Shown in pieces: positions 7,096 to 15,301 of a DNA stretch of 28,679 bases (the first letter of the stretch is position 1; every line of letters begins with the position of its first letter). The notes under the pieces were generated by a model. The model saw only the letters and a list, made by a program, of their open reading frames with translations, ran no database searches and was not told the DNA's origin. Location of the stretch: positions 1 through 28,679 of the IMG/VR virus record IMGVR_UViG_3300023096_000097; one strand, given 5' to 3'. A program made the position numbers and the translations under genes. This DNA is from a virus.

Positions 7096-8361
7096 TTAAA
7101 CTTTTACCCTCATCAAGTCGCTAAAACGAGTCGTGTATGCAGGAGAAAGCATCTGACGTTTCATCTCCCAGCTCTTTTGAATACCTTGCCCCGCAAACCA
7201 CACCCGCCCTTTTCCGCTATGATTGATGCCATCGAGAACAGCCATGAGTTGTTCACTGTTAGAACGTGGCTTGTACTCGTCGAAAAGGCCAAGCTGGGCA
7301 ACTCCCTGACTGTAGAAGTCACCCAACATCACACCGCATTTTTGGAACCGGTGACCATCTTGCCAGATTGCATCCAGGCACTGCGTGGCAGCGGCTACTA
7401 TATCGCGGCTGTCTTGAGTAGGTATCTGCAGTTTTGTACCTGCAGTTTTGCCGTAATAGACTTCATTCGTAGCGAACGGGCTGGTTTTGATGAATGCAGA
7501 GATGTGCCGACAGTACTGATGCTCACCGCGCAGCTTCTCTGCTGCCCGCACTGCATGGCTGCAGATAGCTTCACGCATCAGGTCATATTCGGCCACGCGG
7601 TCACCAAATGAACGAGAGCAGACGATCTGCTGCTTGGTTGGGGCAAACTCCTCAAGCTCTAGGCAAGGCTCCCCACGCAGTTCTCTCAAAGTTCTCTCTA
7701 AAACTATGTTGAAATGTTTGCGGATCAGTGGTGTAGGCGTATCTGCAAGCTGGAGTGCGGTTTTAATTCCCATATCGTTTAGCTTTTTAGAAATTCTGCG
7801 TCCGATTCCCCAAACCTCCCCAACCTCGACAAGAGCCATCAGTTTTCTTTGACGAGCCAGTAACGATAAATCAACGACACCACCGGTCTTCGTCCATTTT
7901 TTTGCAGCATAGTTAGCCAGTTTGGCGAGTGTCTTAGTCGGTGCAATTCCAACGCCTACGGTCAAACCTGTCCACTGAAGAACCTTGGCCCTCACCTCAC
8001 GCCCAAACTCTTCTAAATTCTGGCAATTACTAATCCCTTGCAGATTCATGAATGCTTCATCTATTGAGTAGACTTCCACAGCTGGAGACATTTCTTCCAG
8101 AATGGTCATCACCCGTGAGCTCATGTCCGCGTAAAGCGCGTAGTTACTGCTGAAGGTAACAATCTTATGCTTTTCGAAGATGTCACGCATCTTGAAGAAT
8201 GGCTCGCCCATTCGGATGCCTAATTTTTTTGCTTCTATACTGCGGGCTATTACGCAACCATCATTGTTACTTAGAACGACGACAGGTCGTCCCCGTAAGT
8301 CAGGGCGAAACACCGTTTCGCAACTGGCATAGAAGCTGTTCACATCAGCCAGAGCAAACAT
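7096..8361 (-). CDS. umuC: DNA polymerase V catalytic subunit UmuC
   Basis: Y-family translesion DNA polymerase of 421 residues (E. coli UmuC has 422). It copies past UV and chemical lesions together with two processed UmuD' subunits and RecA. Catalytic acidic residues are visible as D6 in FALADVN and D101/E102 in YSIDEA. The little finger and tail follow, with QLGLFD (356-361) matching the beta-clamp-binding motif QLNLFD of E. coli UmuC. Similarity to E. coli is high along the whole length, with no truncation. The start ATG at 8361 overlaps the umuD stop (TAATG), so the genes are translationally coupled and share the LexA-controlled promoter upstream of umuD. Confidence 0.97.
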   Translation of the reverse strand: MFALADVNSFYASCETVFRPDLRGRPVVVLSNNDGCVIARSIEAKKLGIRMGEPFFKMRDIFEKHKIVTFSSNYALYADMSSRVMTILEEMSPAVEVYSIDEAFMNLQGISNCQNLEEFGREVRAKVLQWTGLTVGVGIAPTKTLAKLANYAAKKWTKTGGVVDLSLLARQRKLMALVEVGEVWGIGRRISKKLNDMGIKTALQLADTPTPLIRKHFNIVLERTLRELRGEPCLELEEFAPTKQQIVCSRSFGDRVAEYDLMREAICSHAVRAAEKLRGEHQYCRHISAFIKTSPFATNEVYYGKTAGTKLQIPTQDSRDIVAAATQCLDAIWQDGHRFQKCGVMLGDFYSQGVAQLGLFDEYKPRSNSEQLMAVLDGINHSGKGRVWFAGQGIQKSWEMKRQMLSPAYTTRFSDLMRVKV

Positions 8362-8783
8362 TATTGAAACCCGTTAATACTGAAGGTGACGACGCCGAAG
8401 ACTTCCAACTCATCACCGCCGTCATGTAAGACAATTGGGGGGAAATCTGGATTCATAGGCACAAGCTGGAAGACTGGATGCGTACAAAGCCGTTTGACTG
8501 TGTATTCTCCTGCCAATGAAGCGATGATTATGTCCCCGTGCTTTGCCTGCAGGCTACGGTCAACCACAAGTAATGATCCCTCATAGATGCCCGCATCCAC
8601 CATGCTCATGCCCGTTGCCATTACAAAGTAAGTCGCTGCGGGGTGATTTACACAAAGCTCATTTAAATCAATACCTTTCTCAATATAATCCTGTGCTGGT
8701 GATGGGAAACCGGCCTGCACCTTGTCTTGGAAGAAAGGCAAAGAAAGCTTAATTGGGTCAGGGATTGGATAATAAATATTCAT
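8361..8783 (-). CDS. umuD: DNA polymerase V subunit UmuD (S24 self-cleaving)
   Basis: Protein of 140 residues. RecA-stimulated autocleavage yields UmuD', the accessory subunit of Pol V. The cleavage site is A24-G25 (QAGFP; E. coli has C24-G25). The catalytic Ser60 (ATGMSM) and Lys97 (EYTVKR) are at exactly the E. coli positions, so it should be functional. It ends in the usual [12 protein letters not shown] strand. The ATG at 8783 lies 18 bp from a near-consensus LexA box. A second, fragmentary UmuD-like C-terminus lies at 9112-9288 on the other side of the att-like site. Confidence 0.96.
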   Translation of the reverse strand: MNIYYPIPDPIKLSLPFFQDKVQAGFPSPAQDYIEKGIDLNELCVNHPAATYFVMATGMSMVDAGIYEGSLLVVDRSLQAKHGDIIIASLAGEYTVKRLCTHPVFQLVPMNPDFPPIVLHDGGDELEVFGVVTFSINGFQ

Positions 8784-8800
8784 AAGTCACACTCGCACAA

Positions 8801-8820
8801 TACTGTTTATGCATACAGTA
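8801..8820. promoter_or_regulatory. LexA-binding SOS box
   Basis: TACTGT-TTATGCAT-ACAGTA matches the 20-bp LexA consensus at 17 positions, with both CTG/CAG half-sites intact. Leftward it is followed by TATTGT, placed like the -10 of E. coli umuDC. Rightward it runs into a perfect TATAAT at 8819-8824, so LexA would also block a promoter pointing right. Confidence 0.93.
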
Positions 8821-8862
8821 TAATCATAAGAGTTTTTGATTGTGAAGTAAGGAAACTTGTGA

Positions 8863-8955
8863 ATGTTTTATGCCGCTGATCGACAAGGAAAGATAGTTAT
8901 GAGGCCGGTTCGCCATTGCCTGGGGGTTCAAATCCCCCCAGCTCCACCAATTTAG
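8863..8955 (+). pseudogene. Short rightward ORF starting under the SOS box, probably a truncated gene
   Basis: ORF of 30 codons starting at ATG 8863, with AAGGAA 8 bp upstream and TATAAT at 8819-8824. The first residues MFYAADRQGKIVMR look protein-like, but from about codon 15 the frame runs through the tmRNA-type 3' end and stops 6 bp after it. It reads as the 5' part of a LexA-controlled gene cut off at the junction. I do not recognise the family, and a chance ORF is possible. Confidence 0.35.
8922..8949 (+). other. tmRNA (ssrA)-type 3' end fragment, probable attachment site core
   Basis: A T-arm (GGGGG-TTCAAAT-CCCCC), then CAGCTCC as the 3' acceptor strand, then ACCA. CAGCTCC pairs with the GGGGCTG that opens enterobacterial tmRNA, and the segment differs from the E. 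coli ssrA 3' end by one loop change and one compensated stem pair. No tmRNA or tRNA body precedes it, so it is a displaced 3' end as left by integrases that target ssrA. It lies next to gtrA, where SfV-type phages keep their att site. Confidence 0.7.
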
Positions 8956-8975
8956 ATAGGACAGTGAAGGGACAA

Positions 8976-9059
8976 ACTCATATAAACCAGTAATTTATGA
9001 GTAACGTTAGGACTCAACACTGACACCATCTGGACAGAAAAGGATACGTAAAAGATACG
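8976..9059. repeat. Candidate integrase/excisionase arm sites beside the att core
   Basis: Inverted arms ACTCATA and TATGAGT (8976-8982 and 8996-9002), and a direct repeat GATACG (9043-9048 and 9054-9059, 11 bp apart). Such clustered short repeats beside an att core often bind integrase or excisionase. The integrase gene is outside the window, so this is suggestive only. Confidence 0.3.
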
Positions 9060-9079
9060 CGGCTCCTTCTGTTGAGAGA

Positions 9080-9107
9080 ACCTCCGTCACCAACGGAGGT
9101 TTTTTTT
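9080..9107 (+). terminator. Intrinsic terminator, rightward
   Basis: The arms ACCTCCGT and ACGGAGGT with a 5-nt loop are followed by seven T. It lies about 130 bp downstream of the tmRNA-type 3' end and would isolate the gtr operon from transcription entering from the left. Confidence 0.85.
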
Positions 9108-9111
9108 CGCC

Positions 9112-9288
9112 TCAAATGCACGGTGTATCGTCAAACACCTGGTTACCAGCATCATTGATGATGAACGTCACCACGCCTTCAACAACAATCCCGTCATCTA
9201 AGAATTCATCACCAAAAGCAATGAAATCATCTTTATCGATCAGCGACTCCAGCCCGCGCCGGACAATTGTCACCAGCCTGTAAACCAC
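9112..9288 (-). pseudogene. UmuD-like C-terminal remnant or small unknown protein
   Basis: Open frame of 58 codons from a possible GTG at 9288 to TGA at 9112. It contains FGDEFLDDGIVVEGVVTFII, which resembles the last strand of UmuD/LexA-type S24 peptidases (compare [12 protein letters not shown] in the intact UmuD nearby). No catalytic Ser or Lys region is present, and an in-frame stop lies not far upstream. It may be the decayed end of a phage-borne umuD-like gene. The rest of 9289-9423 has a small nested palindrome near 9276-9310 and no ORF I can support. Confidence 0.35.
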
Positions 9289-9423
9289 AGTATGTGGCCG
9301 TCTACAGGTTTTGTTTCATTATCAACAAGCGGCATTGCCCCTGAATTTATGTGTTCTCCATGGTACTGTTTTGCAAAATGCAGACGCTAAATCAAAAAAA
9401 AACTAACATTTCCTTACGTTTCC

Positions 9424-9451
9424 TTGCCTTCTATGAATCAAATGCTACGAT
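9424..9451 (+). promoter_or_regulatory. Possible promoter of the gtr operon
   Basis: TTGCCT (9424-9429), a 16-bp spacer, TACGAT (9446-9451), then 30 bp to the gtrA ATG. Only one GATC lies near it, so the multi-GATC Dam/OxyR phase-variation switch of some Salmonella gtr operons is not evident. Confidence 0.4.
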
Positions 9452-9481
9452 CCTGCAATCTCTCTTATTCCGAATCTTCTC

Positions 9482-9841
9482 ATGTTAAAAATTTTCGTTA
9501 AGTATGCATTTATTGGTGGTCTTAATACCGCAATCCATTGGTTAACTTTTGCAGCCGTATACTACTCGTTTGGTCATGAGCAAATGATCAGTAACTTTGC
9601 GGGATTTTGCGTCGCTGTCACATTTAGTTTCTTTGCTAACGCCAAGTGGACTTATCAGGCAGAACACACAACTACAAAATACTTTCTGTATGTTGGCTTC
9701 ATGGGGGCGCTTGCTCTGGCCTGCGGTTACCTTGGTGATGAGGTCGAGCTTAACCCAATATTAACCCTGATAGGTTTTTCAGCAATAAGCCTCCTTATTG
9801 GGTTCCTATACTCGACATTCATCATATTTAGAGAAGAATAA
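9482..9841 (+). CDS. gtrA: GtrA bactoprenol-linked glucose flippase
   Basis: Small inner-membrane protein of 119 residues with four predicted helices. It moves undecaprenyl-phosphate-glucose to the periplasmic face for O-antigen modification. The family signatures are clear: [19 protein letters not shown] at the start, [20 protein letters not shown] in the middle, and [19 protein letters not shown] at the end, closely matching SfV/P22-type GtrA. ATG at 9482 lacks a good Shine-Dalgarno sequence. Its TAA overlaps the gtrB ATG (TAATG), so the two are coupled. It is the att-proximal gene of the serotype-conversion cluster, as in SfV. Confidence 0.96.
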   Translation: MLKIFVKYAFIGGLNTAIHWLTFAAVYYSFGHEQMISNFAGFCVAVTFSFFANAKWTYQAEHTTTKYFLYVGFMGALALACGYLGDEVELNPILTLIGFSAISLLIGFLYSTFIIFREE

Positions 9842-10755
9842 TGAAAATATCTCTTGTCGTCCCTGTCTTCAACGAAGAGGACACCATCGCTATTTTTTAT
9901 CGGACAGTCCGCGAACAACTGTCTCAGCATGAGGTGGAGATTGTTTTCATTAATGACGGGAGTAGCGACAATACAGAAAGCCTAATTAACGCGCTGGCAA
10001 AATCAGATTCGCTCGTTAATGCGCTATCCTTCACCAGAAACTTTGGTAAAGAGCCCGCTCTATTCGCAGGTCTAGAAGCTTCAACAGGTGATGTGGTAAT
10101 TCCTATCGATGTCGACCTTCAGGATCCAATTGACGTGATCCCCCGACTTATCGAGAAGTGGCAGGAAGGTGCTGATGTTGTTCTGGCTAAACGAGCAGAC
10201 AGGTCGTCAGACAGCCATTTTAAGCGTAAAAGTGCTGAGTGGTTTTATAAGCTCCATAACATGATCAGCAAGCCTAAGATTGAGGAAAACGTTGGCGATT
10301 TCAGGTTAATGTCTCGCGCTGTCGTAGAAAACATTAAGTTGCTCCCTGAACGAAACTTATTCATGAAAGGGGTTCTGTCTTGGGTCGGTGGTCGCACTGA
10401 AGTTGTCGAATATACCCGAGATGAACGCGTTGCCGGTTCGACAAAATTCAATGGTTGGAAACTGTGGAACCTTGCTCTCGAAGGCATCACATCGTTCTCA
10501 ACTTTTCCACTGCGAATGTGGACGTATATAGGTCTTTTTGTGGCAGGTCTGTCTTTCGCCTACGGTGTATATATGATTATTGACACACTCGTTTTTGGCA
10601 ACCCCGTTCATGGTTACCCGTCTATTCTGGTTTCTATTCTTTTCCTAGGTGGAATTCAATTAATAGGCATTGGCGTACTTGGTGAATACATTGGGCGTAT
10701 ATATTTAGAAACAAAACAAAGACCAAGATATATTGTTAAAAGGAATAAGAATTGA
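9841..10755 (+). CDS. gtrB: GtrB bactoprenol glucosyltransferase
   Basis: GT2-family enzyme of 304 residues that transfers glucose from UDP-glucose to undecaprenyl phosphate on the cytoplasmic side. N-terminal GT-A fold with [20 protein letters not shown] and the metal/UDP-binding [10 protein letters not shown] (D90, D92, D95). Two C-terminal membrane helices follow, the last ending in [17 protein letters not shown], the usual family ending. Length and motifs match SfV GtrB along the whole protein. It makes the donor used by the type-specific transferase further along the operon. Confidence 0.97.
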   Translation: MKISLVVPVFNEEDTIAIFYRTVREQLSQHEVEIVFINDGSSDNTESLINALAKSDSLVNALSFTRNFGKEPALFAGLEASTGDVVIPIDVDLQDPIDVIPRLIEKWQEGADVVLAKRADRSSDSHFKRKSAEWFYKLHNMISKPKIEENVGDFRLMSRAVVENIKLLPERNLFMKGVLSWVGGRTEVVEYTRDERVAGSTKFNGWKLWNLALEGITSFSTFPLRMWTYIGLFVAGLSFAYGVYMIIDTLVFGNPVHGYPSILVSILFLGGIQLIGIGVLGEYIGRIYLETKQRPRYIVKRNKN

Positions 10756-11198
10756 AAGCGTTAAATCTTTTTTTCTGGCTGGGTGTTTTTATATCTATAA
10801 TCATGACTGTCTTGTTTTTTTTCTCATGGAATAATTACAAGGCGGTTGCACTTCCAGAGTTTGATGAAAAAATTGGCCTCTACTCAATAGATCAATGCAC
10901 GCTTACAGATAAATTTTTATCCATCCACGGATGGGCAGTTTCTGAACAAGATCCAAAAAGTAAAGTTAGGATTTATGCAAAAAAAATGAATGGTTCCGAG
11001 TGGGTTAAGGTAAATTATGCCACTCAAAGCAGACCCGATGTAAGCAAGTTTATCGGAACTTATAATGCTTTTGATAAATCAGGTTTTGAGGGGGCGATAA
11101 GAAATATTAAATTTCTTGGTGGTTTATCAGGAGATATAGCCATCACGATGGCCGATACAAGTGGAAAAGTCAGAGGGGTTATGTATGAATGCAAGTAA
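10752..11198 (+). CDS. Membrane-anchored protein of unknown function in the gtr operon
   Basis: Protein of 148 residues. The probable start is the TTG at 10752, overlapping the gtrB stop (TTGA), with AGGAA 6 bp upstream. One N-terminal membrane helix (about 5-25) is followed by a soluble domain on the periplasmic side by orientation, rich in predicted strands, with [21 protein letters not shown] and QSRPDVSKF and a final MYECK. I recognise no enzyme motif. Standard gtr clusters have three genes, and this one sits between gtrB and the transferase, overlapping both. It is much more AT-rich than the phage structural genes. It may assist or alter the glucosyl transfer or present O-antigen to it; this is inference from position. 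Confidence 0.75.
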   Translation: MKALNLFFWLGVFISIIMTVLFFFSWNNYKAVALPEFDEKIGLYSIDQCTLTDKFLSIHGWAVSEQDPKSKVRIYAKKMNGSEWVKVNYATQSRPDVSKFIGTYNAFDKSGFEGAIRNIKFLGGLSGDIAITMADTSGKVRGVMYECK

Positions 11199-12408
11199 AT
11201 GGAAGTTCTATTTTGCGACAGGTCTAATCGTAGTGTTCTACATAACCATGTTTCAAACCCTGAGATTGAGAACCAGTAATGATGATGTTTTCTTTTATAA
11301 CGCACTGAATACAAGAAACGTTTTAGAATTCATGCTTTATAGATATGATACTTGGAGTGGTAGATTTACAATCGAGGGTCTACTAGCATCAACGATACAT
11401 TTTAGCACTTTCTGGAAGGTTATAATACCTTCAGCATTCATACTTCTTGCCTGTTCGATAAGTCGTATTGCAACTGGCGAGATACGGCTTAATTTTGTGC
11501 TCGGTTCATCAGCTCTATTGCTTCTTGTACCTAAACTAATAAATATTGATTCTTTTTATTGGGTTACAGGTGCTTATAATTACATCATCCCATTCTCTCT
11601 TGCTACTTATTCCCTTTCCATTTTTTTAAAGCATGAACGAGGGTTAGTTAATTCTTCCTTATCATTAGTGGCGTTAGTTGTTGCTGGATTTTCAGAGCAA
11701 TCCGCAGTCTTTTTGCTACTAATTTGCTATAGCTTAATTGTGTTGAAAAAGGTTAAAATCTCATGGTATTCAATTGGTTTTATTATTCTATTGTCCATAT
11801 GTTCTGCATTCCTTTTCCTTGCTCCTGGAAATGAAATTCGGTCTTCTGCAGAATCCATTAATTGGATGCCGCAATTCTTCGAGTACAGTATATTATTAAA
11901 ATTAATGTTTGGGTTAGATAGGGTCGGAATGGCAATGAGCATGCCATTTAACATCCCACTTATCACTCTATGTATTGCTTTGATTTTGAAAACAAACAAA
12001 AAAGCATTAAGTAATTATATTTCATCAGCCATCATACTGTCTTATGTATTTCTTAACTTTTACATAAGCTTAAAAGGCTCGGCTTTTCATTCGTATTTCT
12101 TTAATTGGCTAAGTCCTGACCTACTATATCCGTGGGCGGAAAAATTCTCGTCTATAACTGGCCAAGCTTATCTTTTATACACCATGTTGTTTATAGTTTG
12201 TATCATGTTCAGATCATCGCTATTCATAGGCGGCCTTAACCGGAGCCTTATTCCTTTGGTGGCAACATCTTGCGCATTTGCCAGCATAGTCATGATTGGT
12301 TTTTCTCCAACAATCTATGCATCATATTTTAGAATTTTATATATGTTTAACATCTGCGTTATTATTGCCACATGTAACATTATTTATATGAAAATAGAAA
12401 ATGAGTGA
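11185..12408 (+). CDS. Type-specific O-antigen glucosyltransferase, GT-C polytopic (GtrII-like)
   Basis: Polytopic membrane protein of 407 residues with about 10-11 helices. I chose ATG 11185 (AGAGGGG 8 bp upstream) over the GTG at 11161; it overlaps the preceding gene by 14 bp. After the first helix the luminal-side loop carries SNDDVFFYNAL with an Asp-Asp pair, then YDTWSGRFTIEG, resembling the acidic catalytic loop and W-GR motif of GtrII/DUF6056-type GT-C enzymes. It would move glucose from bactoprenol to a specific O-antigen sugar, changing serotype and blocking superinfecting phages. These third genes differ between phages, so the linkage cannot be predicted. Strongly AT-rich, suggesting separate acquisition. 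Confidence 0.85.
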   Translation: MNASKWKFYFATGLIVVFYITMFQTLRLRTSNDDVFFYNALNTRNVLEFMLYRYDTWSGRFTIEGLLASTIHFSTFWKVIIPSAFILLACSISRIATGEIRLNFVLGSSALLLLVPKLINIDSFYWVTGAYNYIIPFSLATYSLSIFLKHERGLVNSSLSLVALVVAGFSEQSAVFLLLICYSLIVLKKVKISWYSIGFIILLSICSAFLFLAPGNEIRSSAESINWMPQFFEYSILLKLMFGLDRVGMAMSMPFNIPLITLCIALILKTNKKALSNYISSAIILSYVFLNFYISLKGSAFHSYFFNWLSPDLLYPWAEKFSSITGQAYLLYTMLFIVCIMFRSSLFIGGLNRSLIPLVATSCAFASIVMIGFSPTIYASYFRILYMFNICVIIATCNIIYMKIENE

Positions 12409-12412
12409 TATT

Positions 12413-12440
12413 GGAGGGGGGGATACCCCCTTCTTTTTCT
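12413..12440 (+). terminator. Intrinsic terminator of the gtr operon
   Basis: GGAGGGGG-ggata-CCCCCTTC (one G-T wobble) followed by TTTTT, starting 5 bp after the transferase stop. It lies exactly where the leftward late operon ends at 12439. Leftward there is no T-run, so the late operon is not stopped here. Confidence 0.8.
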
Positions 12441-12639
12441 ACACGTAATCCTTTGTAAACTCTCCTGTTTTCGAATCATGCGAATCACCGATCCCACCAG
12501 TGGCAGGATCGTCCACCCTAACAGCAATACAACCATCCGGCGGAGCCCATTCCTTAATACCATCCCAGGCGACACGATTGATAACAATGTTTGTTGAGAT
12601 ATCAATCACTGCGTAAGTGTAAGTTTCATCATCCATCAT
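12439..12639 (-). CDS. Small tail-fibre-associated protein
   Basis: Protein of 66 residues. ATG at 12639 (with ATG 12636 next to it) overlaps the fibre gene stop and follows GGGAG; a TTG at 12651 is less likely. The pattern YAVIDISTNIVINRVAWDG ... WAPPDGCIAVRVDD ... GIGD ... GEF resembles small proteins encoded directly behind phage fibres in enterobacterial myophages, at the place of the tail fibre assembly gene (Mu U, lambda tfa). It is the last gene of the leftward operon. A chaperone or fibre-tip role is inference. Confidence 0.75.
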   Translation of the reverse strand: MMDDETYTYAVIDISTNIVINRVAWDGIKEWAPPDGCIAVRVDDPATGGIGDSHDSKTGEFTKDYV

Positions 12640-13505
12640 GCATACTCCCAAACAATAAACATACCCTTGGTTGCGTTACCGCCATAAACAGCCGCGCTGT
12701 TTGTTGCCACGCCAGCGCCGCCCCCGCCCGCCCCGTAACCCGCAGCATTACCACCTGCATTTCCACCCGCAGCAATTGCCACATTACCTCCGCCGGTGCC
12801 AAAGCGTGATGCCGCCCCCTGACCAGAAGCCGCGGCGCCGCTAAACACTTTACCGGATTGCCCGAAGACCCCTGGTGTTACAAGACCACTAATGTGTCCA
12901 CTTAAGGTAGGATTTCCACCTACGGCCCCGCCTCCATTTTCAAAATAAGCCACAGTGGAAGCCTGCGCTGATGCCCCACCGCCTCCGCCACCTGGTATGC
13001 TCATTAGTGACCCGAACGTTGATGTACCACCTGCTGCGCCGCTGGCGTAGTTTAGTGCGCCAATTGCGCCTATCGTGACAGCAACACTGCTAAACCCGGA
13101 TGTATACCATGCTTCAGCATAACCGCCGGAAGCACCACCACTGCAACATGTACAACCGTTTGAGCCAGATGCAATACTCCCAGCACCATTACCACCAGTA
13201 CCGATACCCTGAACAAAAATCTTTTTCGTTCCTGCGGTAGGCGTGTAGGTGGTGCTGGCAGTGATGTATTTCACGGCTAACAACCGACCGGGTCCCGTTA
13301 GCGATAACAATGATGCTAATAATTGCGCATCATTAGACGGGTCGAGTGTTAACCCTGCACCGGTCACTACGTTCGCAATCTCACGCTGAATAGTATTCAG
13401 CCACGCCGCATCCAAAATGGTCGGTGCAGTTCCCGCAGCTACATTGCCATTTGTCCACTCGCCGTTAGCATCCGCAGTAGGCGTTATGTTCCCAATTTTT
13501 TGCAT
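12636..13505 (-). CDS. Tail fibre with glycine-rich receptor-binding domain
   Basis: Protein of 289 residues. The N-terminus (MQKIGNITPTADANGEWTNG, then AAWLNTIQREIANVV) is the short virion-attachment module seen in P2/Mu-like fibres. From about residue 110 to the end the protein is dominated by Gly, Ala and Ser with runs such as SIPGGGGGGASAQ, AAGGNAGGNAAGYGAGGGG and the ending KGMFIVWEYA. This resembles polyglycine-sandwich adhesins such as T-even gp38/S16, whose loops between Gly strands choose the receptor. A CTCC cysteine pair (about 136-139) is unusual. It probably binds the host surface directly; the receptor is unknown. It stands at the Mu S position. Confidence 0.85.
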   Translation of the reverse strand: MQKIGNITPTADANGEWTNGNVAAGTAPTILDAAWLNTIQREIANVVTGAGLTLDPSNDAQLLASLLSLTGPGRLLAVKYITASTTYTPTAGTKKIFVQGIGTGGNGAGSIASGSNGCTCCSGGASGGYAEAWYTSGFSSVAVTIGAIGALNYASGAAGGTSTFGSLMSIPGGGGGGASAQASTVAYFENGGGAVGGNPTLSGHISGLVTPGVFGQSGKVFSGAAASGQGAASRFGTGGGNVAIAAGGNAGGNAAGYGAGGGGAGVATNSAAVYGGNATKGMFIVWEYA

Positions 13506-13559
13506 AGAGATTCCCTCACCAGTAAAGGCGCTGATAAAAAATTTTAAAAAGATTAATGA

Positions 13560-14156
13560 TTAATTCGAATAACCGAAAAGCACAACTGTATGAGATGGCG
13601 CAAGTGTATTGAGACGACACTCAAGCCGCTTATTTCCCCAAGAGCGCAAAGGGTCACCGGCATAAGACTGGCCAGCCTGAGCATAGGAAATAGTTGTTTC
13701 GGGCGCTGTTACCAGCCAGGTGAAGGGCCAGTTCTCTCCGTTAAGCGCATCACCGCAGACCGACATTCCCGCCCGCGCCTGACGGTAAAACGTCACGGTA
13801 ATGTCATAACCCAGCGCTTTGGCTACACCGATGAAATAAGCAGCGGACTGACCGCCCGTACTGAAAAGCTTCGAGACCACTGACTTTTGCCTGATGGCAA
13901 TGCTGTCATTTTCCCCTATGGCACAATCATCCGGGAGCCCGAGCGTTTTCTCCCAGTCGGTTAACATGATTGTCGCTGTTGCGGGAAAGGTGCCGGTCAG
14001 CAATGATACTGCCGCATCATCACTGTCCTGATATGACTGTGCCAGCGCCCGCAATACGGCGGTTTGAACACCATCAGTTTTGCGTGACCAAACCAGTCCG
14101 GTTGGCATTAAATTTTGCAGCGCTGACGTGTAATCTTCTAAAGTAAACCGGCTCAT
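13560..14156 (-). CDS. Mu gp48-like baseplate/tail protein (DUF2313, YmfQ)
   Basis: Protein of 198 residues. The opening DYTSALQNLMPTGLVWSRK and the later LALGYDITVTFYRQA-type region fit the DUF2313/YmfQ family that lies between baseplate J and the fibres in Mu-like phages. ATG overlaps the stop of the upstream gene (ATGA), showing coupling. It probably links the baseplate wedge to the fibre. The exact structural role in Mu is not well settled. Confidence 0.9.
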   Translation of the reverse strand: MSRFTLEDYTSALQNLMPTGLVWSRKTDGVQTAVLRALAQSYQDSDDAAVSLLTGTFPATATIMLTDWEKTLGLPDDCAIGENDSIAIRQKSVVSKLFSTGGQSAAYFIGVAKALGYDITVTFYRQARAGMSVCGDALNGENWPFTWLVTAPETTISYAQAGQSYAGDPLRSWGNKRLECRLNTLAPSHTVVLFGYSN

Positions 14157-15298
14157 GTATAAGTCACCGTACCCCTTACCGGCAATTGCCCGGTCGTGGT
14201 GGTAATATTTGCCGAGGGAGAAGTCAGGATAAACCCACCCGTACCGCTGACATTACTGATGGCAATCAGCAGATCAGACAGATAAATCGTGGCCCCCTGA
14301 GGGTTGCCGGACTCGAACAACACCCCATCAATGGCAGCGGCAATCGCGGCAGTTGTTGTACTGTTAGCCGATGCCAGGCCGCTAATCGTAAAATTGATGG
14401 TCGTTTTAATTGGCGAACAGACATACACCAGTGCCGTGACGGGCTGAAGCGGGTAGATATAATCCGCCACCCTTTTTTGATCCCCGGTCGCCTTGGTGCC
14501 CGACCAACTGTCGAGTGAGGAAATACCATCGGTACCCACGGGAAAACCATTATTTGAGGTATCAGTTCCGTCAATCATTATATACACGCCAACAGTACCG
14601 GCCCCCATAAGCCTGCGTACCGTCCACGCCCGCGTAACACCTGCTACGGCAAGCGCCCAGGCTTCATAGTCATCATCATTTCCGCCCTGTGGTGTATTTT
14701 GGTAGGCAAGCAGTGTCCGGGAACGGAAAGCATCTTCGGTTTCGATATCTGCGCCATCCGTAATGGCCGTGCTGATAGTCGCTATCGAGTCAACGCCTGA
14801 AATGTTTACATCCAGCGAGAGTTGTGTGCCTGCCGGAGTATTTCCCGCATCACCGCCACCCGTCGGGTCATCATTAGGATCAGGCAATACCGCTGTGATT
14901 GCGCCGGTAGCCGTGCCTGACGTTCCGATGTCAATCTCTGCATCTGTCGTGTACTGGTAGCCATCACCCCGGTTTAATACCGTCCCCGCCGGAATAGTTG
15001 CCCCATTAGTACCGGTGAAAATAGTGGCATTGTTAGTAGCGGCGTTGGCCGATTTTTGCGTCACGCTTTTTAAGGCAGCCCACCCCGCAAGATTTTCATC
15101 CGTCGCGCTCCATGGCACTGACTGCTTCGCAATCCAGTCTAAATAGCCGAAATGGAGATAAGCCAGCCCCGCATCTGCAGTGCCGAGAATATTTAAGTTT
15201 GAAAACCGTAATGGGGTACCCACCCCTTTTAATTCTGATTCAATCGCGGCGAGGTTACGCGCGCGCAGCTCGGTGAGCGTTGGCCGGTTGTATGGCAT
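14153..15298 (-). CDS. Baseplate wedge protein J (Mu gp47-like)
   Basis: Protein of 381 residues in the baseplate J/gp47 family (T4 gp6-like wedge). Characteristic parts are RPTLTELRARNLAAIESEL at the start, GTNGATIPAGTVLNRGDGYQY, GADIETEDAFRSRTL-type region and VAGVTRAWTVRR, followed by a C-terminal segment with PVTALVYVCSP. It forms the ring that holds the baseplate together and triggers sheath contraction. It starts 3 bp after the gp46-like gene and overlaps the gp48-like gene. Confidence 0.95.
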   Translation of the reverse strand: MPYNRPTLTELRARNLAAIESELKGVGTPLRFSNLNILGTADAGLAYLHFGYLDWIAKQSVPWSATDENLAGWAALKSVTQKSANAATNNATIFTGTNGATIPAGTVLNRGDGYQYTTDAEIDIGTSGTATGAITAVLPDPNDDPTGGGDAGNTPAGTQLSLDVNISGVDSIATISTAITDGADIETEDAFRSRTLLAYQNTPQGGNDDDYEAWALAVAGVTRAWTVRRLMGAGTVGVYIMIDGTDTSNNGFPVGTDGISSLDSWSGTKATGDQKRVADYIYPLQPVTALVYVCSPIKTTINFTISGLASANSTTTAAIAAAIDGVLFESGNPQGATIYLSDLLIAISNVSGTGGFILTSPSANITTTTGQLPVRGTVTYT

Positions 15299-15301
15299 CG
15301 A

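Noticed and set aside
9400-9481. Dam/OxyR phase-variation switch of the gtr operon.
   Set aside because: Only one GATC lies near the promoter; the known switches need several at set spacing.
12384-12651. Programmed frameshift or fibre variation cassette at the fibre end.
   Set aside because: No inverted repeats, invertase, reverse transcriptase or template repeat are present; the two genes simply overlap by ATGA.
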